NCBI GenBank assembly: GCA_022969175.1
Contig: JALJPB010000045.1
Location: 1-35,509 of the forward strand
Origin: Colwellia sp.
GTDB lineage: Bacteria; Pseudomonadota; Gammaproteobacteria; Enterobacterales; Alteromonadaceae
Direction of reading: 5' to 3'
DNA: 35,509 nt
Shown here: piece by piece, positions 20,176 through 28,088 of the stretch
How positions within the stretch are numbered: the stretch's first letter is position 1
Layout: each line of letters opens with the position of its first letter
The notes under the pieces: generated by a model
What the model saw: the letters and a program-made list of their open reading frames with translations, nothing else
Database searches by the model: none
Told to the model about the DNA's origin: nothing
Translations under genes and position numbers: made by a program

Positions 20176-20808
20176 TTAAGCGGTAGCATCTACACTCGGC
20201 GCAGCTTTAGATACCATCACCATTGCGGGACGAACTAAACGACCGTTAAGCTCATAACCTTTTTGCATAACAGCAAGAACAGTATTAGGAGCAACACCTT
20301 CAACTTCTTGCATAGACATGGCTTGATGTAATTCTGGATTAAACGGCTGGTCTTGTGGATCAACAACTTTAACACCAAACTTATCTAGAGCAGACATCAT
20401 GCTTTGCAAAGTTAATTCAATCCCTTCTGCTAAGCCTTTTTGACCTTCGTCTTCTTTATCAACATTAGCGATTGCACGTTCAAGATTATCAACAACAGGC
20501 AATAATTCAGCAGCAAATTTTTCCAAAGCAAACTTACGAGCTTTTTCAACATCTTGTGCGCTACGGCGACGTACATTGTCTACTTCGGCTTTTGCGCGTA
20601 TAACAGAGTCTTTTTGATCGCTGACGGTTGATTGAGCAGCGACAAGAGCTAATTCAAGTTCATTAATTTTTTCTTGCTCTGCACTAATCGCATCTTGAGC
20701 ATGTTCATGTTGCTCTTCAACTTGCTCTTCAGCCTGTTTAATAATATCTTCAGCGATTTGTTCTGGTGATAATTCTGCACCATTTTCATTTTTTGACTCT
20801 GTTGTCAT
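20176..20808 (-). CDS. grpE: Nucleotide exchange factor GrpE
   Basis: GrpE releases ADP from DnaK. The start is taken as the ATG at 20806-20808 ([10 protein letters not shown]), preceded by GGAG at a normal distance; an in-frame TTG at 20820 would place the ribosome site inside the gene. The resulting 210-residue protein has a disordered acidic N-terminus, a long coiled-coil (about 45-110, with the [29 protein letters not shown] stretch) and a C-terminal beta-domain with [25 protein letters not shown]. These are hallmark GrpE segments. Divergent from nadK. Confidence 0.96.
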   Translation of the reverse strand: MTTESKNENGAELSPEQIAEDIIKQAEEQVEEQHEHAQDAISAEQEKINELELALVAAQSTVSDQKDSVIRAKAEVDNVRRRSAQDVEKARKFALEKFAAELLPVVDNLERAIANVDKEDEGQKGLAEGIELTLQSMMSALDKFGVKVVDPQDQPFNPELHQAMSMQEVEGVAPNTVLAVMQKGYELNGRLVRPAMVMVSKAAPSVDATA

Positions 20809-20856
20809 GAAAATCTCCAAACTTTCTTAATAATAAATTAATCTCAATGTGGCTAA

Positions 20857-20885
20857 TTATGGGGCTTTGTTTCTATGATTCAAGC
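20857..20885 (-). promoter_or_regulatory. Sigma-32 (heat-shock) promoter of grpE
   Basis: On the minus strand CTTGAAT (20879-20885) is followed after 13-14 bp by CCCCATAAT (20857-20865), a good RpoH-type promoter about 50 bp upstream of the grpE ATG. Together with the dnaK promoter it indicates co-regulation of the DnaK-DnaJ-GrpE system by heat shock. Confidence 0.78.
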
Positions 20886-20988
20886 TTGAGAAGTAAATCA
20901 TTTGATAAAAGTGAACTTTACAAGCGAGTGAAATACAGCGAAACTCTATTTACGACAGTGATTTATTAAATACTTAGTAAAATTAACA

Positions 20989-21870
20989 ATGAAAAAACTT
21001 TACAAAACTATCGGCTTAATCGGTAAACCTAATCATGAAGGTGCTAAAGCCACGATTGAAGCTTTGCATCAACATTTACAAATTAACAACTATCAAGTTC
21101 TGGTTGAAAAATCAGTGGCTCAAACCGTCAATATTGATCAAGTTACTATTGCTTCCTTAACTGAAATAGGCGAACAGGCTGACTTAGCGATAGTAGTGGG
21201 TGGTGACGGTTACATGCTAGGCGCAGCAAGAGTATTGGCTGGTTTCAACATTGGTGTAATAGGTGTTAACCGTGGGAACTTAGGCTTTTTAACTGATCTT
21301 TCTCCTGATACATTAATAGAGCCACTAGAAGCTATTTTAAGCGGTGAGTCTCGTTCAGAGCAGCGCTTTATTATTGAAGCAGAAGTATATCGCCACGGTA
21401 AATTAAAAAGCTCAAACAGTGCAGTAAATGAAGCGGTATTGCATGCTGGCAAAGTCGCCAATATGATTGAGTTTGAAGTTTATATCGATGGCTCTTTTAT
21501 GTTTAGTCAACGCTCAGACGGCTTAATTATTTCTACCCCTACAGGCTCTACCGCTTATTCAATGTCTGCTGGCGGGCCAATTTTAACACCAAACCTTAAT
21601 GCTTTAACGTTAGTTCCTATGTTCCCTCATACACTAACTAGTCGCCCAATAGTCGTAGATGGAGATAGTGAAATAAAACTAATACTCGCCAATGAAAATT
21701 ATGAAAACCTACAAGTAAGTTGTGACGGCCATGTAATTTTATCGGTTATGCCAGGAGATGAAGTTATAATTAAAAAGAGCGAATATACTCTAAGACTAAT
21801 ACATCCTTTAGATCATGATTACTTTAATGTTTTACGTAATAAATTAAGCTGGGGTAACAAACTCTATTAG
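20989..21870 (+). CDS. nadK: NAD kinase
   Basis: NadK phosphorylates NAD+ to NADP+ using ATP. The 293-residue protein has the GGDG motif at 71-74 ([16 protein letters not shown]), the [11 protein letters not shown] segment, the conserved NEAVLHAG, and the [23 protein letters not shown] region that binds NAD. Size and motifs match bacterial NadK. It is divergent from grpE and followed by recN, a common gammaproteobacterial order. Confidence 0.96.
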   Translation: MKKLYKTIGLIGKPNHEGAKATIEALHQHLQINNYQVLVEKSVAQTVNIDQVTIASLTEIGEQADLAIVVGGDGYMLGAARVLAGFNIGVIGVNRGNLGFLTDLSPDTLIEPLEAILSGESRSEQRFIIEAEVYRHGKLKSSNSAVNEAVLHAGKVANMIEFEVYIDGSFMFSQRSDGLIISTPTGSTAYSMSAGGPILTPNLNALTLVPMFPHTLTSRPIVVDGDSEIKLILANENYENLQVSCDGHVILSVMPGDEVIIKKSEYTLRLIHPLDHDYFNVLRNKLSWGNKLY

Positions 21871-21926
21871 CAGCACCTCAATATCGAAGTTTATTTAACC
21901 AATAAATTGTAAAATAACTTGCACAA

Positions 21927-21965
21927 AACCCAGTTACTGTATAAATTAACAGTAACTGGGTTTTT
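21927..21965 (+). terminator. Terminator after nadK, overlapping the recN SOS operator
   Basis: AACCCAGTTACTGT and ACAGTAACTGGGTT form a 14-bp stem with an 8-base loop, followed by TTTTTG. It ends nadK transcription. The top of the stem and the loop together are the LexA box of recN, so one sequence seems to serve as both an RNA terminator and a DNA operator. Confidence 0.85.
21937..21952 (+). promoter_or_regulatory. LexA (SOS) box upstream of recN
   Basis: CTGT-ATAAATTA-ACAG is an exact match to the gammaproteobacterial LexA consensus CTGT-N8-ACAG and extends to a 20-bp palindrome with the flanking TA. A possible -35 (TTGCAC, 21919-21924) stands before it and a -10 (TATAAA, 21940-21945) lies inside it. 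It is about 70 bp upstream of the chosen recN start. RecN is a classic SOS gene. Confidence 0.9.
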
Positions 21966-22023
21966 GTTCATCTATACGCACTATCACATAGATTTTAATC
22001 CGCTATTTTACTTTGAGGTTCTC

Positions 22024-23706
22024 ATGCTTTTACAATTAAACATTCAAGACTTTGCCATTGTCCGCTCTCTCGATATTGACTGGCAAAAAGGCATGACAAC
22101 AATCACAGGTGAAACAGGAGCCGGAAAGTCTATTGCTATAGGAGCGCTTGGCCTATGTTTAGGTCAACGGCCAATGTCTAACGTTGTTAGGCCTAACTGC
22201 AAAAAAGCAGATCTAGCTGCAACCTTTGATATAGGAAAAAATAAATTAGCAAAAAAATGGTTAACAGATCATGACCTGCTCCATGAGAATGAATGTATTT
22301 TACGACGTGTTATTTCTGCAGAAGGCCGCTCTAAAGCATATATTAATGGTGGACTTGTACCATTAGCGCAATTAAAAGAAATAGCTCAGTTTCTCATTAA
22401 CATCCATGGCCAACATGATCATCAGCTGATTGTAAAAGCAGCTGAGCAACGAAACTTACTTGATAATTACGCTAACCACCAAGACCTCATAGGTGAAGTT
22501 AAATACCACCACCAAAAATGGCAACAATTAATCGCTGAATACAAAAAACTTCAAAATGAAAAAATATCAAGAGATGCAAGGCAACAACTATTACAATATC
22601 AAGTCATAGAACTTGACGAATTTTCACTGCAGCAAGGTGAATTTGAGACCTTAGAAAGTGACTTTAAACGTTATTCAAATGCACAGGATCTTTTAAATGA
22701 AACGTTAAGTTCAATTCACACGCTAGCCGAAAATGAACAATTCAACATTATTGACAATTTAAGCCGTACTTGTGATGATTTAAACACCTTAAGCCAAGTT
22801 GATAATAGCTTATCTAATATTGCATCAGTATTAAACGAAGCTCTTTTACAAATTCAAGATGCTAGTGCTGATTTAAAACATTATTACGAACAACTCGATT
22901 TAGACCCCCAAGCTTATGCTGAAATTGAGAGTCGCTACTCTCAAGCGCTAAAATTAGCAAATAAACATCACATCTCACCTGAAAAGGTAGTTGAACTTCA
23001 CAACGAGTTATCAACAGAGCTTGCTTCAATAAATTCAGATGAGACTCGTTTGATAAAGGTAAATGATGAAATAGAACTCGCTAAACTAAATTACCTAAAT
23101 GCTGCTCAGGTTCTTTCTAAATCAAGAAGTGACTCAGCAAAAAAATTGAGTAAGTTAATCAGTAAAAGTATGAATGAATTAAATATGCCTGATGGTCAAT
23201 TTTTCATAGAAGTTAATCAAGAAGCTTCTGATAGCTTCGATAAAAAAGAACAGCTCTCTGGCAATGGCTTAGATACTGTGACCTTTTTAGTTAGTATTAA
23301 TAAAGGTCAGCCTCTAGAAGCAATGAACAAAGTAGCTTCTGGTGGTGAATTATCGCGTATTAGTTTAGCTATGCAGGTTATTTTAGCTAATAGTGTTGTA
23401 ACACCAACCTTAATATTTGACGAGGTTGATGTGGGCATTAGTGGACCAACAGCAGCGATGGTAGGTACTAAACTACAACAATTAGCAAAAAACACTCAGG
23501 TTATATGTGTTACTCATTTACCTCAAGTAGCGAGTAAAGGTCATCAACAACTGTTTGTTGCAAAATTAACAAACGGTATGCATACAGAAACAACTATGAC
23601 TGAACTAAATTCCAAAAACCGCGTCAAAGAAATTGCGCGTTTGTTAGCCGGTGACAAAATCACTGAATTTAGCATAGCAAATGCTCAAGAATTACTAGCG
23701 AGTTAG
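22024..23706 (+). CDS. recN: DNA repair protein RecN
   Basis: SMC-like ATPase for double-strand-break repair, induced by the SOS response. The start is set at the ATG at 22024 (MLLQLNIQDFAIVRS). The upstream in-frame ATG at 21919 would put 35 extra residues across the terminator/LexA box, while RecN proteins start with LxxLxIxNFAIV. This gives 560 residues, the usual length. Walker A GETGAGKS is at 29-36, a long coiled-coil region spans about 150-370, the ABC signature is KVASGGELSRISLA and Walker B is LIFDEVDVGISG, followed by VICVTHLPQVA. Ribosome site GAGG precedes the start. Confidence 0.96.
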   Translation: MLLQLNIQDFAIVRSLDIDWQKGMTTITGETGAGKSIAIGALGLCLGQRPMSNVVRPNCKKADLAATFDIGKNKLAKKWLTDHDLLHENECILRRVISAEGRSKAYINGGLVPLAQLKEIAQFLINIHGQHDHQLIVKAAEQRNLLDNYANHQDLIGEVKYHHQKWQQLIAEYKKLQNEKISRDARQQLLQYQVIELDEFSLQQGEFETLESDFKRYSNAQDLLNETLSSIHTLAENEQFNIIDNLSRTCDDLNTLSQVDNSLSNIASVLNEALLQIQDASADLKHYYEQLDLDPQAYAEIESRYSQALKLANKHHISPEKVVELHNELSTELASINSDETRLIKVNDEIELAKLNYLNAAQVLSKSRSDSAKKLSKLISKSMNELNMPDGQFFIEVNQEASDSFDKKEQLSGNGLDTVTFLVSINKGQPLEAMNKVASGGELSRISLAMQVILANSVVTPTLIFDEVDVGISGPTAAMVGTKLQQLAKNTQVICVTHLPQVASKGHQQLFVAKLTNGMHTETTMTELNSKNRVKEIARLLAGDKITEFSIANAQELLAS

Positions 23707-23807
23707 TTATTTTACCAAATAGAGTAATATTTAGTAAAAAATCCTTGGAAACTTCTAACTTGCAACGTTACTATTACTGCTTAATAATTAGAGGATGAAT
23801 GTAAAAC

Positions 23808-24155
23808 ATGTTGTTTCGAGTTTTAGCTGTTGTATTAGCCTTGTCAATTACAGGGTGTTCAAGTTGGATTTTTCGTATCGATATTCCACAAGGTAACTAT
23901 CTTGAACAAAAAGATATCGACAAGTTGCAAATTGCCATGACCAAAGAGCAAGTTAAATTTATCTTAGGTAGCTCTGTTGTGCTAGATGCGTTTGACGAGG
24001 ATACTTGGTATTATGTTTACCGGTTTAGATCTGGTCGTGATGAAAGTTTCAATCTAAAGAAAAACTTTACTATCAAGTTTGTAGAAGACAAGTTAGTTTC
24101 CGCAGAAGGTGATTTTACTCTAGGAGAAAACTTTAATACTCCTATGGAGAACTAA
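23808..24155 (+). CDS. bamE: Outer membrane protein assembly factor BamE
   Basis: Lipoprotein subunit of the BAM complex that inserts beta-barrel proteins into the outer membrane. The 115-residue precursor has a lipoprotein signal (LFRVLAVVLALSITGC) with the lipidated Cys at position 17. The SmpA/OmlA core follows: IPQGNYLEQKDIDKLQIAMTKEQVKFILGSSVVLDAF, then WYYVYRF. It follows recN by 100 bp and converges with rnfH. Confidence 0.95.
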   Translation: MLFRVLAVVLALSITGCSSWIFRIDIPQGNYLEQKDIDKLQIAMTKEQVKFILGSSVVLDAFDEDTWYYVYRFRSGRDESFNLKKNFTIKFVEDKLVSAEGDFTLGENFNTPMEN

Positions 24156-24173
24156 AGTTAGCTTGATTTCTAA

Positions 24174-24203
24174 CAAAAAAGTGGCCTAGGCCACTTTTTT
24201 TTT
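24174..24203. terminator. Bidirectional terminator between bamE and rnfH
   Basis: AAAAAAGTGGCC-TAGGCCACTTTTTT is a perfect GC-centred hairpin with T-runs in both directions, between the convergent bamE and rnfH stops. Confidence 0.92.
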
Positions 24204-24224
24204 ATTTGAAGATGAAACTTTAAC

Positions 24225-24587
24225 TTATAAAGGTTTTAATCGACCACCCGTTATTTTATTAGCTCGGCCTTCTTCTTTGGCTTTTTCTGCTCTTCGCTTT
24301 CTTACTTCTTTTGGATCGGCGATTAGTGGCCGGTAAATTTCTATACGGTCTAGATCGTGAAGAGTATCTGATAGTTTTGCAACTCTGTTCCAAACCCCAA
24401 CTTTATTAATTGATAAATCAATCTCAGTAAAAGTCTCAGTAATTCCAGATTCCAGTATTGCTGTTTCTATTGTTACTCCCTCGATAACATTAAGCGTTAA
24501 TATTTTTTGTTTGTCTGGTAAACCATAAACAACTTCAATTCTAATTTTTTTCTTGGATTCTTGTTCACTAACAGCTTGTTCAGACAT
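24225..24587 (-). CDS. rnfH: RnfH family (RatB) ubiquitin-fold protein
   Basis: A 120-residue protein of the UPF0125/RnfH family. The beta-grasp domain starts with [35 protein letters not shown] and continues with [52 protein letters not shown], the most conserved part. The exact role is not established. It forms the conserved pair with ratA, overlapping it by 8 bp. Confidence 0.93.
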   Translation of the reverse strand: MSEQAVSEQESKKKIRIEVVYGLPDKQKILTLNVIEGVTIETAILESGITETFTEIDLSINKVGVWNRVAKLSDTLHDLDRIEIYRPLIADPKEVRKRRAEKAKEEGRANKITGGRLKPL

Positions 24588-25017
24588 TACCGTAAACCTC
24601 TTTTGCTCTTTGAGTGAATGCTTGCACCATATTATTGGTCAAATGATTAAATACTCGACCAAAAGCCAAATCAAAAACTATATTAGAAAACTCATAATCT
24701 AAATCTAGACTAATTTTACACGCCTCATCAGACAGGGCTTTTAATGTCCAGCTTCCGGTGAGTTTCTTAAAGGGACCATCAACTAAAGTTAAAATGATTT
24801 TTTCATTGTTCACCAAAATATTTTCAGTAGTAAACCACTTCTTTAATCCCCCCTTTGAAACTAATAAAGACGCGGTAATAGTATCGTTATTTTGTGAGAT
24901 AATTTTACTATCGCCACAATCAGGAATAAAACTTGGGTAAGCTAAAATATCGTTAATAAGTTGATACATTTCTTCTGCACTGTGCATTACTAAGGCACTA
25001 CGACTAATTACAGGCAT
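24580..25017 (-). CDS. ratA: RatA/START-domain ubiquinone-binding (polyketide cyclase) protein
   Basis: A 145-residue START/SRPBCC protein of the RatA (YfjG) family, related to coenzyme-Q-binding Coq10. The chosen start is the ATG at 25015-25017 ([24 protein letters not shown]), preceded by a strong GGAGG; the reading frame stays open upstream, but RatA homologues begin here. Core motifs are [14 protein letters not shown] and the C-terminal [22 protein letters not shown]. In relatives smpB is normally transcribed divergently next door; here that place is taken by foreign DNA. Confidence 0.93.
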   Translation of the reverse strand: MPVISRSALVMHSAEEMYQLINDILAYPSFIPDCGDSKIISQNNDTITASLLVSKGGLKKWFTTENILVNNEKIILTLVDGPFKKLTGSWTLKALSDEACKISLDLDYEFSNIVFDLAFGRVFNHLTNNMVQAFTQRAKEVYGNV

Positions 25018-25345
25018 TGATCCTCCAAAAAACATTACCGTTATCATAGCAAAGCTATAACAAAAGCTCACTAATAGGATTAGCGTTTACTTGACTAAAA
25101 TCAGTTTACTTAAGTCTAATAAACAAATAATTACCATGAATTAACAATTATTTGTAAATCAAGATATAAAACAATCTATTTATCCGTATAAAGAGTAGGG
25201 TTTTAGATTGAATAACAGCCAGTATATTGTATAAAACTATACAAACAGGCGTTATTTGCAGATATGTCCTACATACAAGCATAAGTACATGTTTGTAAAA
25301 TAAGAACTTTTGCTGTTTTGTCCCAATTTTAGGGCTTAAAAAAAA
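25018..25345. other. Non-coding junction between core genome and accessory island
   Basis: No convincing gene is seen in these 328 bp. The stretch must hold the ratA promoter and the left boundary of the inserted DNA. A 10-bp perfect inverted repeat, ACAAATAATT (25123-25132) and AATTATTTGT (25146-25155), and a repeated GTTTACTT near 25086 and 25105 stand out and could be recombinase arm sites or the left attachment site. The exact boundary cannot be fixed without an empty-site relative. Confidence 0.5.
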
Positions 25346-26236
25346 ATGAAAATAAATAATAATAATCCTGCTCAAGTATGGCTTTGCTCTTGTAATTCTA
25401 TGGTTTCAATTAAAAACTACACTGTAATTTTAAACTTACTTGCTCGAAATCTTGGAGGTAATTGCCTCATTTCTTACCCGTGGCATGACCTTGATTATGT
25501 AAAAGTAATCGAATTAAAGAGGCAATTAATTGATAGAAAACTTCGATACACCTCTATAAATACTTATTTAACCGTTATTAAAGCCGTTAGTCGTGAGGCT
25601 TGGCGGTTGGGTCAAATGCCAATTGACCGACACATGAAAATACAAGATGTTAAACGTTTAAGAGGCTTTACTGAAACATCAGGACGGGCTTTAACAGTTA
25701 AAGAGATCAATAAACTTTTAAACTATTCAAACCTATCAGAAGTAACCAAAGTACACAGAGACTCTGCCATTATTGCCGTTTGTTATGGTGCTGGATTAAG
25801 GCGTTCAGAGGTGGTAAAGCTTGATTTATCAGACTTTATTGATGATAAAATTTTTGTTCATGGTAAAGGTAATGTTAATAAACACCTGTTCTTGCCTAAA
25901 TTCGCCATTAAAGCGATTAATAAATGGTTAACTTACAGAGGAGACTTTAAAGGAGCGTTATTCCCTCGCTTCATCATTGGCGGCACTATGACAGACTTTA
26001 GAATGTTACCTAATGCCGTTAACTGTATTCTTGAGCGTAGGAGAAAAGCAGCCAAAATAGCCCCATTTACCCCGCATGATTTAAGGCGAAGCTATGCCAC
26101 TAACTTAATTGATAACGGTGTTGATTTGTTCACTGTGCAAGGTTTAATGCGTCATACGGACATCGAAACAACAAGACGGTATGATTTAAGGGGGGATAAA
26201 ACAAAAAAGGCAGCAGTGGCCATGTTGCCTATATAA
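25346..26236 (+). CDS. Tyrosine recombinase/phage integrase (XerC-like)
   Basis: A 296-residue site-specific recombinase. The N-terminal SAM-like DNA-binding domain (about residues 18-100, SIKNYTVILNLLARNLG) is followed by the catalytic domain. R152 lies in GAGLRRSEV, K174 in HGKGNVN, H244 and R247 in PHDLRRSYATN, H270 in LMRHTDIETT, and the nucleophile Y279 in RRYDLRGDK. All active-site residues are present. The IntI-specific insert and the HTLRHSFAT box of integron integrases are absent, so it is not an integron integrase despite the attC sites nearby. No clear ribosome site precedes the ATG; an internal ATG at 25403 is an alternative start. As first gene of the island it is the probable integration enzyme. 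Confidence 0.9.
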   Translation: MKINNNNPAQVWLCSCNSMVSIKNYTVILNLLARNLGGNCLISYPWHDLDYVKVIELKRQLIDRKLRYTSINTYLTVIKAVSREAWRLGQMPIDRHMKIQDVKRLRGFTETSGRALTVKEINKLLNYSNLSEVTKVHRDSAIIAVCYGAGLRRSEVVKLDLSDFIDDKIFVHGKGNVNKHLFLPKFAIKAINKWLTYRGDFKGALFPRFIIGGTMTDFRMLPNAVNCILERRRKAAKIAPFTPHDLRRSYATNLIDNGVDLFTVQGLMRHTDIETTRRYDLRGDKTKKAAVAMLPI

Positions 26237-26638
26237 TTATTCTTAATTACGAACTGATGTCGTAATGTGTGTATTGAAGCCATTAGTTCGAGATTCTCAT
26301 CCATATATTTTCTAGTGAATATCTATGAGGGTAAATCGTGTAATGCCGTGTAATGTTCTTTTGGGCAGAAGTATGTATAATTTTTTAGGTGGTGAATTGC
26401 ATGACTTTTTGGTGCTAATTTAAAAAATTAACCTCAATATCTTAGCCATATATTTTCTAATGAATTAGTTTTGTCATATTACTGAGAAGTCTCAGTAATA
26501 TCTGAGTGATTATAAAAATTAAATGTTTTTAGTTTATAAAGCTTTGAAACTATGTGATATTAATACGAATTAAATAAAATTCATGAGACGAACATTGCTG
26601 AGAAATCTCAATAATAAGTTGTTGAATCGAGAGTTCGG
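26237..26638. repeat. Non-coding 400-bp region with a 20-bp direct repeat and two related palindromes
   Basis: No gene is supported. CCATATATTTTCTA(G/A)TGAAT occurs at 26301-26320 and 26446-26465 (19 of 20 identical). TTACTGAGA-AG-TCTCAGTAA (about 26479-26498) is a perfect inverted repeat, and a related one, TTGCTGAGA-AA-TCTCAATAA, lies at about 26595-26614, just before the first cassette gene. TTAGGTGGTGAATT near 26385 resembles the complement of the first cassette's end. The region stands where an attI-like site, a promoter and regulator sites would be expected. Confidence 0.6.
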
Positions 26639-27253
26639 ATGAAAATCAAGCTGAAAGATTACGAAAGAATCTATAAAACGATCAATAGCATTGTAAGAAA
26701 TGAAAATGCAGATCCTACTGTTGCATGTACATTCTTTAGCTTCTTTGGCGCGCATATTTTAAGAGAACACTATAAAATGGATGCTCACCCAGCTGCGGGT
26801 ATGTGCTTTTATCATATGGGTGAAAATAATGATATTTTATCATTTGCGAAATTGGAAGACGACAGCTTTTCATCTGATATAGACGGCTTTCACTGTTGGG
26901 TAATTGTAGAGGGTTGGTTAATTGATTTTATGGCTCCAGCCTTTTCTGAAATAAAAACAGGTAAAGCTCCTCTGAAATCCAAAATGATGCAGAAGCCAAT
27001 ATCTGAAATGGCAAATTCAATAGGTAACCTTTCTAAAGAAGGCGACTTCTATTTTGATGCAAACCCTGAAATTTTAAGAAATAGAATGAAATATTTAAAT
27101 TCTAGTTTAGCGTATTCTGATTTAGCAGATATTTGTAGCCAATGGTATAAAAAACCCCCGAAGAAGATGGTCAAGGCAATCAAAATTGGGGATGGTAAGG
27201 GGGAGTTAAACTCTGTCTCGTTAAAAGGTAACAGTGTCATCGGGGCTTGGTAA
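26639..27253 (+). CDS. DUF2026 family protein (cassette gene 1)
   Basis: A 204-residue soluble protein matching the DUF2026 pattern. Conserved stretches are DPTVACTFFSFFGAHILREHY, PAAGMCFYHMG, SFAKLEDD and DGFHCWVIVEGWLIDFMAP. C30, H85 and D96 occur in the order and spacing of a papain/transglutaminase-like catalytic triad, so a cysteine hydrolase or transferase activity is a reasonable inference, not shown. GAGAG lies 6 bp before the ATG. It is the first gene of the attC array and is immediately followed by attC site 1. Function unknown; such genes are common integron and island cargo. Confidence 0.8.
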   Translation: MKIKLKDYERIYKTINSIVRNENADPTVACTFFSFFGAHILREHYKMDAHPAAGMCFYHMGENNDILSFAKLEDDSFSSDIDGFHCWVIVEGWLIDFMAPAFSEIKTGKAPLKSKMMQKPISEMANSIGNLSKEGDFYFDANPEILRNRMKYLNSSLAYSDLADICSQWYKKPPKKMVKAIKIGDGKGELNSVSLKGNSVIGAW

Positions 27254-27260
27254 CTAATTC

Positions 27261-27361
27261 ACCTAACAAGAATTTAAAGCGGGACTGCTAACAGTTTGCT
27301 CTGTTTCGCTTCGCTACACATTTTAGCAAACAATTATCAGCCGCTTAAATGGGCGTTAGAC
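27261..27361 (+). other. attC recombination site 1
   Basis: R'' box ACCTAAC (27261-27267) and R' box GTTAGAC (27355-27361) enclose inner complementary boxes TTTAAAGCGG and CCGCTTAAA, a GGGACTG stretch and an imperfect palindrome. The pattern AAGCGGGACTG...CAGCCGCTT...GGGCGTTAG closely resembles Vibrio-type (VCR-like) attC sites. An 18-bp piece, GTTTCGCTTCGCTACACA, is shared exactly with attC 2. It follows the cassette 1 stop by 7 bp, as is usual for cassettes. Confidence 0.88.
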
Positions 27362-27383
27362 AACTAGGTGAATCCATCAATTT

Positions 27384-27968
27384 ATGAGTAATTTTCAAAC
27401 GAGAATAACTGAAGGTGTTTCGTGGTTAAGCCAATTCAAAATCTTCGCAAAACTTTTTGATTGGATGTATAAAGACAAGAAGAATGCACACACTTTTTTG
27501 TTGTTCTTTAATATCTTTAATACAAGTTTGTATTTAACGGCTTCATTTTCCCCTTGGATTTTTATTGTTTGGGGATTAATTATTCCAACGATATTATTTC
27601 GTAGTAGCCCTTTAGCCGGAGTTTCAAACCTAATTGAATTAGTTCGCAATAAAAAAATTAGCTTTACTGGCTTTATGATTACAATTTTTTTCATGATGCT
27701 ATTTTATATTTGCCTCTTTGCATGTTTTTATATGTTATTTGGTACGCTCGAAAATAGTAAGGGACAGGCTGTAACAGGTTTGTGGAGCCACTTCTATTTT
27801 AGTACTGTTACTTTTACAACTCTGGGGTACGGAAACATAGTGCCATCAAATATTATTGGAGAAATTATTGCTTCAGTAGAGGTAATTATTGGTTTCGCCG
27901 CATTTGCATTACTTATAGGTATAGCTTCAGCGTTAGCAATCGACAAAGATCAAAATAAAACTGAGTAA
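27384..27968 (+). CDS. Potassium-channel-like two-pore-helix membrane protein (cassette gene 2)
   Basis: A 194-residue membrane protein of the Ion_trans_2 (KcsA-like) type. A hydrophobic N-terminal segment (about 36-75), an outer helix (95-122), a pore helix with the selectivity filter TLGYGN at 146-151 (STVTFTTLGYGNIVPSN) and an inner helix (157-185) are visible. The filter matches the TVGYG K+ signature with Val to Leu. There is no voltage-sensor or RCK domain; the tail is short and charged. It is flanked by attC sites 1 and 2, so it is a gene cassette. K+ permeation is likely; its role as cargo is unknown. Confidence 0.88.
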   Translation: MSNFQTRITEGVSWLSQFKIFAKLFDWMYKDKKNAHTFLLFFNIFNTSLYLTASFSPWIFIVWGLIIPTILFRSSPLAGVSNLIELVRNKKISFTGFMITIFFMMLFYICLFACFYMLFGTLENSKGQAVTGLWSHFYFSTVTFTTLGYGNIVPSNIIGEIIASVEVIIGFAAFALLIGIASALAIDKDQNKTE

Positions 27969-27972
27969 CGTT

Positions 27973-28072
27973 GTCTGATAAGGCAATCCAACGAACACGC
28001 AACAGTTGGCTGCGTTTCGCTTCGCTACACAATAACCCAACTATTACTTAGCCGCTTATTGTGAAGTTAGGC
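27973..28072 (+). other. attC recombination site 2
   Basis: R' box GTTAGGC (28066-28072). R'' is degenerate (GTCTGAT, 27973-27979): the cassette begins TTAGACAAC and ends GTTGTCTGA, so the two ends of cassette 2 are complementary apart from one base. Inner boxes GATAAGGC and GCCGCTTAT pair. The centre carries CAGTTGG/CCAACTA arms around GTTTCGCTTCGCTACACA, identical to attC 1. The site begins 4 bp after the stop of the channel gene. Confidence 0.83.
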
Positions 28073-28088
28073 ACCAAGGAGTATATAC

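Noticed and set aside
21919-22023. 35-residue N-terminal extension of RecN
   Set aside because: It would run through the nadK terminator and the LexA box; RecN homologues start at the ATG at 22024, which has its own ribosome site.
25018-25071. 18-residue N-terminal extension of RatA
   Set aside because: A strong GGAGG lies just before the ATG at 25017 and family members begin there.
25260-25290. 'CAGGCGTTAT' as a lone attC/attI half site left of the recombinase
   Set aside because: No partner boxes or stem can be paired with it; most likely a chance match.
25148-25375. Open frame of 75 codons on the minus strand beside the recombinase
   Set aside because: Phe/Leu/Ile-rich AT-driven frame with no ribosome site, overlapping the recombinase start; no family pattern.
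25346-26236. Integron integrase (IntI) for the attC sites
   Set aside because: The IntI-specific insert and HTLRHSFAT box are missing and the protein is too short; it fits XerC-like phage or island recombinases.
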